Assembly (NCBI GenBank): GCA_944391615.1
Contig: CALXUE010000002.1
Span: 1-64,000 of the forward strand
Reading direction: 5' to 3'
Length of the DNA: 64,000 bases
Source of the DNA: an uncultured Alphaproteobacteria bacterium
Lineage (GTDB): Bacteria; Pseudomonadota; Alphaproteobacteria; RF32; CAG-239
Part shown: piece after piece, positions 24,886 to 35,500 of the stretch
Layout of the letters: each line of letters begins with the position of its first letter
Numbering within the stretch: the stretch's first letter is position 1
Translations under genes and position numbers: made by a program
Notes under the pieces: generated by a model
What the model saw: the letters and a program-made list of their open reading frames with translations, nothing else
Database searches by the model: none
Told to the model about the DNA's origin: nothing

Positions 24886-24896
24886 ACAAAGATGCC

Positions 24897-24927
24897 AAAT
24901 AGCCGACAGATAGTCGGCTATTTTTTT
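24897..24927 (+). terminator. intrinsic terminator after malQ
   Basis: AAATAGCCGAC (24897-24907) pairs with GTCGGCTATTT (24913-24923) around a 5-base loop, followed by further T. Confidence 0.85.
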
Positions 24928-24949
24928 GTGTCCGGAAGTTATTAATCAC

Positions 24950-24977
24950 TTGACTAAAAAAATAAGAAGAGTAATAC
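24950..24977 (+). promoter_or_regulatory. sigma-70 promoter for the SulP gene
   Basis: TTGACT (24950-24955), 16 bases, TAATAC (24972-24977), directly after the malQ terminator. Confidence 0.55.
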
Positions 24978-25022
24978 ATTGCAGGTTTTGAAAAAAAAGA
25001 AAAATCTAAAGAGGAAAAAAAG

Positions 25023-26780
25023 ATGACATGGATAAAGAATTTAATCGCGATGTATGAAAAAAACTATAGCCCGAAATTGTTGGAAGTTATAAAGAATCAA
25101 GGTTATAGCTTCAAAAAATTCAAGCAGGATGTATCTGCAGGGTTGACGGTATCCGTCATATCGATTCCTTTATCCATGGCTTTGGCAATAGCATCAGGGG
25201 TGTCACCGGCACAAGGACTATATACGGCAATTGTCGCCGGATTCTTTATAGCGATGTTTGCCGGAGGCCGTTATCAAATCGGCGGTCCGACAGGTGCATT
25301 TGCCATTGTGATTTTAGGTGTGTTAAACGGTTATGGTTATCAAGGACTGTTAATGACCATGTTAATAACCGGAGGCGCACTCATTATCGCCGGCTTGCTA
25401 AAACTCGGAACATATATAAAATACATCCCATATCCGGTAGTTTTAGGTTTTACGGCAGGTATCGGCTTGTTGCTGATATCAACGCAGTTTCAAGATTTGT
25501 TGGGGCTGAGAATAAACAATGTGCCATCGGCAGTTATCCCGCGCTGGGGCGCATATCTGCAAAATTTAGACAAGCTGACGATTGGCTCAACACTCATTGC
25601 CGCCGTGTCATTTGCCATCATTAAATATATTCAAAAATACAAACCCCAATTGCCGGCTTATTTGGTATGCGTTGGAGCCTCAATAGTGATGGTTATGATT
25701 TTGAAAATATTTGGCGTTGAAGTAACCACAATCGGCAGTCGTTTCGGCGGTATCCCGCATTTTTTGCCGGCACCGCAAATACCTGACTTCGACTGGGGAA
25801 TGTTTTTTGACATACTACCAAGCGGCTTGACCATAGCCTTTTTGGCCGCAATAGAATCATTACTTTGCGCCACTGTGGCCGATGGTATGAGTGGTGATAA
25901 CCACAATCCGAATGCCGAATTGATAGGCGAGGGCGCCGCCAACATAATTTGTATGTTTTTTAGCGGAATTCCCGCTACATCAGCCATAGCCAGAACCGCC
26001 ACCTGCCTTAAAGCCAAGGCATATTCTCCTGTTGCAGGTATGATGAATGCCGTGTTCATATTGCTGTTTATGTTGGTATTGTCACCTTTGGCAAAATACA
26101 TTCCTCTGTCATGTTTAGCAGCCGTTTTAACACTTGTCGGATGGAATATGTTGGGTGTAAGTAAAATGATTAAAGTTATAGAAGGACCACGCGGCGACCG
26201 CTATACCTTGATAGTAACATTAAGCTTGACCCTGCTTGCGGATTTGAATACAGCCATCAGCGTTGGCTTTATCATGTCGAGCATAATATTTATGCATAGA
26301 ATGAGCAGAGAAATGGAAATAGAAACCGATGAAACCACATTGGAAGAAAGTTCAGGCGGTCGTGACTTGACACAATATCTGGCAAAAGACGGTGTTATGT
26401 CATTAAGATTGTCAGGCCCGTTGTTCTTCGGTGCGGCCAATCAGGTTTCAAATTATCTCAAAAATTTGCCCAAAGCGCCAAAGGTTTTGATATTGCGTAT
26501 GGGTTATGTTCCGATTGTTGATGCAACAGGAGCCCACATCATTGTTGATTTTATTCGTAAAATTCAGCAATACGACACCAAGATAATTTTTTCCAATGTC
26601 AAAAAGCAGCCGCGCCGTGTTTTGAAAGAGGCCTTTCATCATGAGGGCATAACTTATAAAAACATATCAACGGCCACCACGTTTGAAAACGCCCTCAAAA
26701 TGACTCGCCGTTATTTGAGAGAAGAAAAAGAGCGTAACGAACAAAATAAAATGAATAATGATAATAAATCAGAAAATTAA
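25023..26780 (+). CDS. SulP-family anion transporter with STAS domain
   Basis: An inner-membrane SLC26/SulP carrier; known substrates in the family include sulfate, bicarbonate and dicarboxylates, and sequence alone does not choose. The 585 residues have the N-terminal signature (DVSAGLTVSVISIPLSMALAIASGVSP-like region at about 38-64) and QIGGPTGAF, and 10-14 hydrophobic segments up to about 430, then a cytoplasmic STAS domain (about 455-560, VMSLRLSGPLFFGAANQ and VDATGAHIIVDF). The ribosome site is AGAGGAAA. The next two genes follow in the same direction without a clear terminator; whether they function with it is unknown. Confidence 0.9.
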   Translation: MTWIKNLIAMYEKNYSPKLLEVIKNQGYSFKKFKQDVSAGLTVSVISIPLSMALAIASGVSPAQGLYTAIVAGFFIAMFAGGRYQIGGPTGAFAIVILGVLNGYGYQGLLMTMLITGGALIIAGLLKLGTYIKYIPYPVVLGFTAGIGLLLISTQFQDLLGLRINNVPSAVIPRWGAYLQNLDKLTIGSTLIAAVSFAIIKYIQKYKPQLPAYLVCVGASIVMVMILKIFGVEVTTIGSRFGGIPHFLPAPQIPDFDWGMFFDILPSGLTIAFLAAIESLLCATVADGMSGDNHNPNAELIGEGAANIICMFFSGIPATSAIARTATCLKAKAYSPVAGMMNAVFILLFMLVLSPLAKYIPLSCLAAVLTLVGWNMLGVSKMIKVIEGPRGDRYTLIVTLSLTLLADLNTAISVGFIMSSIIFMHRMSREMEIETDETTLEESSGGRDLTQYLAKDGVMSLRLSGPLFFGAANQVSNYLKNLPKAPKVLILRMGYVPIVDATGAHIIVDFIRKIQQYDTKIIFSNVKKQPRRVLKEAFHHEGITYKNISTATTFENALKMTRRYLREEKERNEQNKMNNDNKSEN

Positions 26781-26781
26781 G

Positions 26782-26811
26782 TTGATTTATTAAACAATAG
26801 AATGATAATAT
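26782..26811 (+). promoter_or_regulatory. candidate promoter for the 26844 gene
   Basis: TTGATT (26782-26787), 18 bases, TAATAT (26806-26811), in the short gap after the SulP gene. Confidence 0.35.
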
Positions 26812-26843
26812 ATGACAAATTTGATAAGTGAAGGAGAAATATC

Positions 26844-27401
26844 ATGATATTGTTGTCATTATTAACGGCGATAATTTTAGTATCGACAACAGCAGCTTAT
26901 GCAAATCCGGCATGCGCGGTTTGCACGGTGGCGGTCGGAGCTTCATTGGAAATTGCCCGTAGCTTAGGTGTTGATGATTGCGTCGTTGGTGTCTGGGCAG
27001 GAGCTTTGCTCGCATTGTTGGGCTATTGGTTGATATTGTGGTTTGATAAAAAAAATTGGAACTTTTGGGGCAGAAATGCACTCTTGATGATAATCAGTGT
27101 TGGCTCAATCGGCTTTATGTATATATCCGAAATAGCATATTCACCAAGAGTTATATGGGGTATGTTTTATCTAGACCCACTGTTGTTCAGCACGATTTTA
27201 GGCGCATTAGTGTTTATTTACGCTTCCAAGTTCTATCAATGGATGAAACAAAAAAACGGCGGACATGCCCATTTTCCGTTTGAAAAAGTGGTTGTTCCGG
27301 TTTTAGCTTTAGCTTTGTCCAGCGTCTATTTTTATTATAACCCGATGTCAGGGGGTGCCGCGGCTCCAACGAGTGCTGAGGCCTTGCTTGAAAATTTTTA
27401 G
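26844..27401 (+). CDS. membrane protein with N-terminal CxxC motif, unknown function
   Basis: A 185-residue integral membrane protein, family not named. Residues 1-20 look like a signal peptide or first helix ending at AYA; directly after comes NPACAVCTVAVGAS (21-34), a CxxC pair at the outer face, then three to four TM helices (about 47-65, 78-95, 110-128, 150-166). The C terminus is short and polar. CxxC next to a membrane helix suggests a redox or metal role, for example electron transfer or disulfide chemistry; this is inference. Proteins with this NPACxVCTVAVGA start followed by a conserved GVDD segment seem familiar from candidate-phyla genomes, but I cannot name the family. SD GAAGGAG. 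It precedes the next gene by 9 bases. Confidence 0.65.
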   Translation: MILLSLLTAIILVSTTAAYANPACAVCTVAVGASLEIARSLGVDDCVVGVWAGALLALLGYWLILWFDKKNWNFWGRNALLMIISVGSIGFMYISEIAYSPRVIWGMFYLDPLLFSTILGALVFIYASKFYQWMKQKNGGHAHFPFEKVVVPVLALALSSVYFYYNPMSGGAAAPTSAEALLENF

Positions 27402-27410
27402 GAGGAACCA

Positions 27411-27992
27411 ATGAGTAAGAATGATAAAATTAAAGAATTTGTTGAAAGAATAGATTCTTCCAAAAAAGTTAATCCTAAGGATTTGTCTTCAGATCAGGAT
27501 TTAAGTATTGCGATAATGAACTTAATCAGCATAGAGGAGCATCTGGTTTTTTCCGGAGCAAAAACCGGCAAAACATCTTTTTATGACTTGATAGAAGATA
27601 TCAGAGAAAAAAGAAAAACCTTGATGCAAAAGATAATTCCATCATATGAGGGCGAAGTTTGGTGTATCTCAAAACATTTGCTAGCATCATCTATGAGATT
27701 AATGGAAGTCGGTACCAAGCAGCAGTCTTTAGGCCATAAGGAAGAGGCATATAGGCTGTTCGATCAAGCTTATGAGCTTTATTGCCTGTTTTGGGGCTTG
27801 AATATGAATATGCTCAATGTCAGTGATGTCAAATGGATAAAAGAAAGTGCAGATGATATCAAAAAACTAACATCAAGACTGAATTCAGACGACAAAGTTC
27901 CCGAAAAAAATATTGCGGAAGACAAGCCGACAGGAACATTGGCCAAGATGAAAGCCTTTGTGAGAAAAGCCGTTGATTGCTGTATAGAATAA
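27411..27992 (+). CDS. hypothetical cytosolic helical protein, partner of the CxxC membrane protein
   Basis: A 193-residue soluble protein, not recognised. Mostly helical and charged: an N-terminal helix (1-25), a four-helix-like core (about 30-150, with HLVFSGAKTGKTSFYDLIEDIREKR-type helices and an aromatic-rich stretch near YELYCLFWGLN), and a C-terminal amphipathic end FVRKAVDCCIE. The AKTGKT stretch resembles a P-loop only superficially. It is 9 bases after the CxxC membrane protein with the strong ribosome site AGGAGG, so the two are almost certainly co-transcribed and likely work together. A terminator follows. Confidence 0.6.
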   Translation: MSKNDKIKEFVERIDSSKKVNPKDLSSDQDLSIAIMNLISIEEHLVFSGAKTGKTSFYDLIEDIREKRKTLMQKIIPSYEGEVWCISKHLLASSMRLMEVGTKQQSLGHKEEAYRLFDQAYELYCLFWGLNMNMLNVSDVKWIKESADDIKKLTSRLNSDDKVPEKNIAEDKPTGTLAKMKAFVRKAVDCCIE

Positions 27993-28008
27993 AAAAAGCA
28001 AAAAAAAT

Positions 28009-28038
28009 AAGGGGCGGCAACAAAACCGCTCCTTTTTT
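28009..28038 (+). terminator. intrinsic terminator
   Basis: AAGGGGCGG (28009-28017) pairs with CCGCTCCTT (28026-28034, one G:T pair), with six T at the end. Confidence 0.8.
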
Positions 28039-28063
28039 GTATCTTAAAAAAGTGAAAAAACTT

Positions 28064-28091
28064 TTGCAATTTAGCTAAAATGTAATAGATT
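28064..28091 (+). promoter_or_regulatory. candidate promoter for the PBP1a gene
   Basis: TTGCAA (28064-28069), 16 bases, TAGATT (28086-28091). Moderate match only. Confidence 0.3.
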
Positions 28092-28136
28092 AAAATTCGA
28101 ACGCGTGTTTTTTTAGATTTAATTTCGAGAAAGTAA

Positions 28137-30602
28137 ATGTTTAAGACTTTATCTTCATTAATTAGTACATTATTTTTCTTTGCCGTTATCGGAATAATTG
28201 TCGCCATCACCTTGCTGTGGAAAATCACACAAGATTTGCCGGACTTTCACCAATTGGCAGATTATGAACCGCCGGTAACGACGAGATTATATGCCGGAAA
28301 CGGTGAGTTGTTGATGGAATACGCCGCGCAAAAAAGATTGTTTGTACCGGCAGAAAAAATTCCGACAAAAGTAAAACATGCATTTATAGCCGCAGAAGAT
28401 AAAAAGTTTTATGAACATTTCGGAATTGATTTTGTAGGTATAATCAGAGCCGTATTGAGCAATTTGAAAAACTTGGGGTCAGGCAGACGCCCGTCAGGTG
28501 CATCAACAATTACACAACAAGTTGCTAAAAACTTTTTGCTGAGTTCAGAATTATCCATAACCCGTAAGATAAAAGAAGCCATTTTGGCCACCAGAATGGA
28601 ACAAGCTTTTACGAAGGAACATATTTTAGAGTTGTATTTGAATGAAATTTATTTGGGAAATCGTTCATATGGTGTAGCCGCAGCAGCTTTGAACTATTTT
28701 GGAAAGTCACTTAATGACTTGGACTTGGAAGAAATAGCCTATTTGGCAGCCTTGCCGAAAGGCCCAAACAATTATAATCCCAAAACCAAATATGATGCAG
28801 CCGTTGCCCGCAGAAATTGGGTGATAGACCGTATGCTTGAAGATGGTTATGTAACAGAGGAAGAAGCCGAAACAGCCAAGGCAAAACCATTGAAAACGGT
28901 GGACAGAGGCGCAGAATTTGTTAAAAATGCCGATTATTTTAGCGAGGAAGTCCGTCGAGAAGTAGAAAAAATGTTTGGAGAAGATGCCTTGTATGAAGGC
29001 GGACTAATTATCCGAACCACATTAGATCCAAAATTACAAAACATTGCCACCAAAGCCTTTAGAGAAGAATTGAAAAAATACGACACAAAACACGGCTACC
29101 GCGGTCCGGTTGCAGAGTTAGATATAAATAGCGACTATGAGGAAGATTTTAAGAAAATTCAAAAGCCCAAAGGTGCAGACAAAAGCTGGGAGTTAGCAAT
29201 AGTTAAAGATGTTTCTGTCGATAAAGCAGAAATCATAACCCAAAACAATGAGGGTGGAACAATTCCGTTAAGTTTAGTCAAATGGGCCAGAAAAACGCTT
29301 AAGAATCAAGGCATAGGCTATGAACCGAAAGATGTAAAAAGTGTTTTGAAACAAGGAGATGTCATTCTTGTCGAAAAAGTTTCGGAAGCAGAAATAAAAA
29401 AACAAAAAATAACAGAAAACAGCTATTATTTGCGTCAAGTTCCGGATGTTGACGGTGGTGTGATTGCTCTAGATCCGCATACCGGCAAGGTTTTAGCTTT
29501 GGTTGGCGGTTATGATTTCAATCGCTCACAGTTCAATCGAGCCACACAAGCCAGAAGACAAACAGGCTCTTCATTTAAGCCGATAGTTTATTTGGCTGCC
29601 TTGGAAAATGGCTATTCTCCGACGGATTTGATTTTAGATGCGCCGTTTGTCTTTGACCAAGGAGCAGGGTTGCCAAAGTGGAAACCGGTTAACTATTCCA
29701 AAAAGTTTGACGGTTTGATAACTTTGCGGCAAGGAGTGGAAAAATCACGTAATCTGATGACTGTGAGGTTAGCACAAGATTTAGGAATGGATAAAGTTTC
29801 GGAATATGCCAAGAAACTGGGCGTAAACGACCATTTGCCTGAATTATTGTCAATGTCATTGGGAGCAGGAGATACAAGACTGATAGACTTGTCAACGGCT
29901 TATGCCATGATGGTCAACGGAGGAAAGAGAATAAAACCATATTTTATTGAGCAAATACAAGACCGCAACGGAAAAACCATCTATCGCCATGATAAGAGAG
30001 AGTGCAAAGATTGCTATGCTCAAAAATGGGAAAATCAACCGGTTCCTGTTTTAGAAGACATGAGAGAACAGGTGATAGATCCCTTGTCAGCCTATCAAAT
30101 GGTGAGTATATTGGAAGGTGTTGCCACTCGAGGCACCGCAGCCAGACTACGTTGGTTAAAAAGACATTTGGCCGGAAAAACCGGAACATCAAATGACAGC
30201 AAAGAAGCATGGTTTATGGGTTTTTCACCGGACTTAGTGGTTGGCACCTATGTTGGATTCGATGAACCAAGAACATTGGGCAGATTAGAGACCGGATCAT
30301 CTGTAGCCTTGCCGATATTCTATGACTTTATGCAAGAGGCCTTGAAAGACAAGCCGGATACACCATTTAGAATACCGCAGGGAATACGCTTGGTCAGAAT
30401 AAATTATAAAACCGGAAAACCAGCCCAACCGCAAGATACATCTGTGATTACGGAGGCTCTAAAGCCCGACTTTGATTTCAATAACAACCAAAGAGTAATC
30501 GGAGAAGAAAAAACAGAAGACGGTGAAGAAATTTCGGATAATGGCAGCGTTATTTATAATGACGGAGCCGATGTAGATTTTCAGTTAGGCACACAATACT
30601 AA
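28137..30602 (+). CDS. mrcA: penicillin-binding protein 1A, bifunctional transglycosylase/transpeptidase
   Basis: A class A PBP that polymerises glycan strands and cross-links stem peptides in the periplasm. The 821 residues give an N-terminal anchor (about 7-30), a GT51 domain with EDKKFYEHFGIDF, SGASTITQQVAKNF, and KIKEAILATRMEQ...LYLNEIYLG, an ODA/OB-like insert (about 290-430), and the transpeptidase with GSSFKP (SxxK), SRN (SxN) and KTGTSND (KTG). The acidic C terminus (~50 residues) looks disordered. The ATG at 28137 has GAGAAAG upstream. In alphaproteobacteria mrcA is commonly followed by prfB, as here, 20 bases later. Confidence 0.95.
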   Translation: MFKTLSSLISTLFFFAVIGIIVAITLLWKITQDLPDFHQLADYEPPVTTRLYAGNGELLMEYAAQKRLFVPAEKIPTKVKHAFIAAEDKKFYEHFGIDFVGIIRAVLSNLKNLGSGRRPSGASTITQQVAKNFLLSSELSITRKIKEAILATRMEQAFTKEHILELYLNEIYLGNRSYGVAAAALNYFGKSLNDLDLEEIAYLAALPKGPNNYNPKTKYDAAVARRNWVIDRMLEDGYVTEEEAETAKAKPLKTVDRGAEFVKNADYFSEEVRREVEKMFGEDALYEGGLIIRTTLDPKLQNIATKAFREELKKYDTKHGYRGPVAELDINSDYEEDFKKIQKPKGADKSWELAIVKDVSVDKAEIITQNNEGGTIPLSLVKWARKTLKNQGIGYEPKDVKSVLKQGDVILVEKVSEAEIKKQKITENSYYLRQVPDVDGGVIALDPHTGKVLALVGGYDFNRSQFNRATQARRQTGSSFKPIVYLAALENGYSPTDLILDAPFVFDQGAGLPKWKPVNYSKKFDGLITLRQGVEKSRNLMTVRLAQDLGMDKVSEYAKKLGVNDHLPELLSMSLGAGDTRLIDLSTAYAMMVNGGKRIKPYFIEQIQDRNGKTIYRHDKRECKDCYAQKWENQPVPVLEDMREQVIDPLSAYQMVSILEGVATRGTAARLRWLKRHLAGKTGTSNDSKEAWFMGFSPDLVVGTYVGFDEPRTLGRLETGSSVALPIFYDFMQEALKDKPDTPFRIPQGIRLVRINYKTGKPAQPQDTSVITEALKPDFDFNNNQRVIGEEKTEDGEEISDNGSVIYNDGADVDFQLGTQY

Positions 30603-30622
30603 AAAAATAATAAGGAACAAGC

Positions 30623-31739
30623 ATGAAAGCAGAAATATTAGAGTTAATAGAAGAGATAGAAAAATCAGTCAAACTATTACGGAGGTCGGTTTGACTACGA
30701 AAACTCAAAAATAAGATTGGAAGAGCTCACCGCATTATCGCAAGAAAGCGGATTGTGGGAAAACGCTGAGCGCGCTAAAAAGCTAATGAGTGAAAAAGCT
30801 TCATTGGAAGATAAGATAAATAATTTTGAGCACCTAAATGGTAGCTTAAATGACTTAAAAGAGCTTGCAGAATTATCCGAAGCCGACAGCGACACGAATT
30901 TAGAGCAAGATGTTTTGCATCAGCTTGAAAATCTCAAAGAAGACGCCAAACATCAGGAACTTGAAGCATTGTTAAATGGTGAAGTCGACGGCAATGACAC
31001 TTATTTGGAAGTCCATGCCGGTTCCGGCGGAACAGAGGCTCAAGATTGGGCAGAAATGCTGCTTAGAATGTACACAAGATGGGCAGAAAAACATCATTAT
31101 AAGGTAGAATATATAGAGGAAACCGAAGGTGACGTTGCCGGACTAAAGTCTGCAACCATAAAGATAATGGGGCATAATGCCTACGGCTGGTTAAAGTCCG
31201 AAAGTGGCGTTCATCGTCTGGTGAGAATATCACCGTTTGATGCAGCCGGACGCAGACACACAAGCTTTGCTTCAATAGGTGTATATCCTGTGGTAGATGA
31301 TGAAATAGAAATAAACATAAATGAGGCTGATTGCCGTATAGACACCTATCGTTCATCGGGTGCAGGCGGACAACATATTAACAAAACGGATTCGGCAGTC
31401 AGAATTACACATATTCCGACAGGCATTGTTGTTTCTTGCCAAACGCAGCGTTCCCAGTTTCAAAACAAAGAAACCGCGTGGAAGATGTTAAAATCACGTT
31501 TGTATGAAATAGAATTGCAAAAAAGAGAAGCCAAAGAGCAAGAAAAAAGAGATTCTCAAGGGGAAAACGGCTGGGGTTACCAAATTCGTTCGTATGTATT
31601 GCAACCCTATAAGATGGTCAAAGATTTAAGAACAGAGGTAGAAACTTCAGATACGCAAGCCGTTTTGGATGGCGATATAGATTTGTTTTTAGCGGCGGCA
31701 TTAGCCGGAAAGGTAGGACCAAATGAAGAAAATAATTAA
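30623..31739 (+). CDS. prfB: peptide chain release factor 2, with programmed +1 frameshift
   Basis: RF2 recognises UAA and UGA. The gene begins at the ATG at 30623 (AAGGA upstream), reads 23 codons, and meets an in-frame TGA at 30692-30694; a +1 shift continues at GAC (30693) to 31739, giving about 371 residues joined as LLRRSV|DYENSKIRLEEL. The rest shows the anticodon-like SPF tripeptide (ISPFDAAGRRHTSF) and SGAGGQHINKTDSA with GGQ. Homologues have the same junction, so the shift is real autoregulation and not a broken gene. The slip codon is GTT, not the usual CTT. The 3' end overlaps the hydrolase gene by 17 bases. Confidence 0.95.
30681..30695 (+). promoter_or_regulatory. prfB recoding site
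   Basis: GGAGG (30681-30685) acts as an internal Shine-Dalgarno element, then spacer TCG, slip codon GTT (30689-30691), stop TGA (30692-30694) and C. Spacing equals the E. coli site; only the slip codon differs (CTT there). Confidence 0.9.
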
Positions 31740-32547
31740 CACGCTGATATTTGTTCTGATTTTGGGGTATATCGGCTTTTGTGCAACCGTATATATATAT
31801 CCAGAAGGATTCTTTTATAATCCGACAAATACACATTCCAATTTAGAAAACATAAAAAAATATGACATAAAAGTATCTGAGGTTGAGTATAAATCAGCCG
31901 ACGGCACAGAACTTTATGGCTGGTATGTTGCACCGAAAAACAAAAATAAAATGATAGTTTTTATGCATGGCAATTCATATAATGTCGAGAAATTTTTCTT
32001 CAAAATGGTTCCGTTGATAAATGCTGGATACGGAGTTTTTATGCCTGAATACAGAGGATTTGGCGGTACAAAGGGCAGAATAACACAGGCGGGCTTGGAG
32101 CAAGATGCCTTGGCCGCTGTTCAATATTTACACAACGAAGGCTGGAAAAATAAGGATATAATTGTGTATGGAATGTCTTTAGGCTCACACATGGCAGTTA
32201 ATACGGTCTATAATCTGCAAGGAGAAGGAAAATTTGCCGCTTTGGTGTTGGAAGTACCGTTTGACAGTTTGCTGAATGTTACCAAAACAATTGTTCCCGT
32301 ACCATTGCCGTTTGATTTAATCGTGAGAGATAAATACGATAACACCCAAATGATTCAAAACATAAAATCACCGATTCTCATAATGGGGGGCAGCAAAGAT
32401 ACATTGGTTCCCGTGCAACTGGCAATGAATTTATACCGATTAGCCCCGCAGCCCAAAAATTTAATGGTTTTTGAGGGTGCAGAGCACGGTAATTTGCATA
32501 AATTCGGTAATGCAGAAGAAATCATAAAATGGCTGGATAAACTCTAA
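31723..32547 (+). CDS. membrane-anchored alpha/beta hydrolase (BEM46-like)
   Basis: A 274-residue hydrolase with an N-terminal helix (about 4-26) that is a signal anchor. Core motifs of the fold: the oxyanion-side MHGNSYN (81-87), nucleophile elbow GMSLGS (Ser152), Asp226 in GGSKDTLVP, and His255 in EHGNL; these complete a catalytic triad. The closest general type is the BEM46/ABHD13-like serine hydrolases, whose substrates are mostly unknown. The start overlaps the end of prfB by 17 bases, so it is translationally coupled, and the AsmA-like gene follows after 21 bases. A role in lipid or envelope ester turnover is plausible but not shown. Confidence 0.85.
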   Translation: MKKIINTLIFVLILGYIGFCATVYIYPEGFFYNPTNTHSNLENIKKYDIKVSEVEYKSADGTELYGWYVAPKNKNKMIVFMHGNSYNVEKFFFKMVPLINAGYGVFMPEYRGFGGTKGRITQAGLEQDALAAVQYLHNEGWKNKDIIVYGMSLGSHMAVNTVYNLQGEGKFAALVLEVPFDSLLNVTKTIVPVPLPFDLIVRDKYDNTQMIQNIKSPILIMGGSKDTLVPVQLAMNLYRLAPQPKNLMVFEGAEHGNLHKFGNAEEIIKWLDKL

Positions 32548-32568
32548 AAAACAGAAGAATAAAACAAA

Positions 32569-35500
32569 ATGGCAAAGAAAACGGTTAAAAAATATCGCAC
32601 AACAAAAATACTCGACTACTTTGGCGTTGTATTTTTGAGTATACTTTTGCTTTTCATCTGGCAATTATATAAAGGCCCGATAGCTGTTCCGTTTTTAAAA
32701 CCATATATTATACAAGCGCTGAGCAGCAGCGATGACAGCTACGACATCAGCTTGGAAAGTGTTAATATTGAGTTGGTTAGGTCCATTCAACCGATAAAAA
32801 TTATTGCGAACAATGTAGTATATAAAAAGCAAGATGAAAGTTTTATCATCAATGCACCGCGAACATCGGTTTCCTTTAGTATTAGGGCGTTGTTAAGAGG
32901 TATAATTGCGCCGAGTTCGATTGAGGTTGATGCCCCAAGCATTTACGCTTTCACCGAATATGGCATAGAAAAAACTAAGCCACAGGATGTTAATAAAAAG
33001 AAAATAGAATATTATATTAATATGGCAGAAGATTTTCTGGAAAAATATAATTCAGATGACAAATACATAGCCGAAAACTACATAAATTCCATACAAATTA
33101 AAAACGCCAATATGGAGTTTCACGAGGTTGATTTAGGACGCAAGTGGGTCATATCAGATGTAAATTACGGCTTTGAAAAAGAGTTTGATGCCTTACACAC
33201 GGAAGCCAGCGGCTTGATAGATATAAATGGCAAAATAGCCTCAGCAGGTATAGAAAGTAAGCTAAATACGCAAACAAAAGCCATGGATTTGAAAGTATAT
33301 TTTTCAGATATCATACCGGCAGATATCGTCAACAATTTTGTAGAAGAGAGCAAACAAAAAGAACTATATCAAATACATGTGCCGATAGGAGGCGAAATTA
33401 GCTCTCGTATTGATTTGAATAAAATTTTAGCAGAAAAAGACAACGTAGTAGAAGGTCTAGATAAAGGTATAAAAGAAATTAACTTAAAGCTTGAAGGCGG
33501 ACAAGGCTACATAGAGTTTAATGAAGACGAAAATATGAAATACAATATGTCGTCATTTAGCACAGAGGGAAAAATAAGCGGTGGTTTAAACAACTTGACA
33601 GTAACCGGAGGAAAGATAAACATAGACGGGCAAGAAGCAAAAGTCGGTATAAATATCAAAGGACTGAAGCCCTATATTTTAGAAAATTCTCTCAAAGATA
33701 TACAAGCCAGTATAACGGCAGAAACCGCCAAATTAAAATTGGATGATTTAACCAAATATTGGCCGAGATATTTAGGTGAAAGCGGGTGGATATGGTGCAA
33801 AGAAAGTTTATTTGACGGCGAGGCCAAAAATGCCAAATTTAAGTTTGATTTTGCCTACGATAAGGATAAAAAAAATATAGTTTTCAAAAACTTAGAAGGA
33901 CAAGTTGGAGCAGAAAACGCAACTGTTTTGTACTTAAACGGTATGCCAAAAATCAAAAATGCCTATGGCCTTGTCACCTTTACAAAAGACACCATAAATA
34001 TCAACATAGATAAGGGTATATCAGACGGCGTGATACTAACAGGAGGATATGTCAAACTCTACGATTTGGATAAGTATAATAATTATGCCGATATCAGGTT
34101 GATAGCAGAATCAAGCGTAACGGATGTTCTGAAATTAATTGATAATCCACCGCTTAATTTTGTAAAAGAAATGAATATTCCGGCAGACAAACTCAGCGGA
34201 CAAACCACGACAGATTTAAGCCTTAAATTTGAACTAAAAGATGACCTAAAACCTGAAGAAGTCAAAGTAGAAGTCAACGCAGATATTAAAGACGTGGCCA
34301 TAGCAGATATCATAAAAGGCAAGGGATTGAAGTCAGATGAGCTAAAGCTTTTCGTCAATAATGATTATTTAAAATTAAGCGGCAAAGCTGAAGCAGACGG
34401 AATACCGGTAGATTTGGTTTGGCAAGAAAACTTCAACCAAAAGAGTGATAAATCAAACTATAAAATAATATTTAAGTTGGATGACGAGATAAAGAAAAAA
34501 TTAGGTATAGAAACCGAAATTCTAAATTCACCCTATATAGAAGGTTATGCAATAGTAACGGCAGATATAAGCGTATCACAAACCGAACAAGCCAAAGTAT
34601 CCTTGTCAGCGGATATTCAGAATGCAGCCATAGATTACTCATTTTTGGGTTTTAGAAAACTATATGGATCTGAGGGAAAAATCACGGCAGAAATGATAAT
34701 AAACAAGGACAAATTAGAGTCCATACCATCATTTGCATTATCAAAACCGGACTTTAATCTAACAGGAAAAATAAGCCTCAATAAAGACGGCAGCTTAAAA
34801 CAAGTTGATATCCAAAAGGTTAGAGGCCCCAAAACCAATGCGAGAGCTCAAATAGAATGGACCGGCACCCCAAAAGACCGATTGATAAAAATAAATGTGT
34901 CAGGAAACAGCTACAATTTAACGCCGTTTTTTGACAGACAAAATGAAAATGATAAGAAAAAACAAAACCTTTCAACGGATACATCTTCAGATGACGATTG
35001 GGAAAATGTAACGGACACGGATATAAATATCGCAGTTAACAAACTTTGGACAAACCCCAAAGTTCCGATAACCAACTTTGCCGGAGCCGCCAAACTCCGT
35101 CATGGAGTAGGTGTGCATGAAATTCATCTGGTCGGCAACTATGGCAACAGCAAAGAAGTAAAATTAAAGGCCGATTATAGTCCTCGCCCAAATAATGAAT
35201 ATTACCTACTCATCAATAGCAACAACGCCGGCAGCACCTTTAAGGTTTTAAGAATATATGACAACATCAGCGGCGGTAACTTAAAAATTGAGGGCAAAAG
35301 AAGCAAAGATAAAGACTTTGTGGGGCATGCCTCCATTAGGGATTTTAATTTGCATAATACACCGGTTTTAGCAAAGGTTTTGAGTGTAGCCTCTTTAACG
35401 GGAATAGTCGGAATGCTTTCAGGAGAAGGAATAGCTTTTTCACACTTGGATGCCCCGTTTGAGTATAAAAACAAGGTTTTAAAGGTGGAAGATGCCAAAG

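Noticed and set aside
27585..27620. P-loop (AKTGKT) in the 193-residue protein
   Set aside because: It lacks the GxxxxGK[ST] spacing and a Walker B; chance resemblance.
30623..30694. prfB looked like a pseudogene with an early TGA
   Set aside because: The stop is at the standard RF2 recoding point with an internal Shine-Dalgarno at correct spacing, and the downstream frame is intact.
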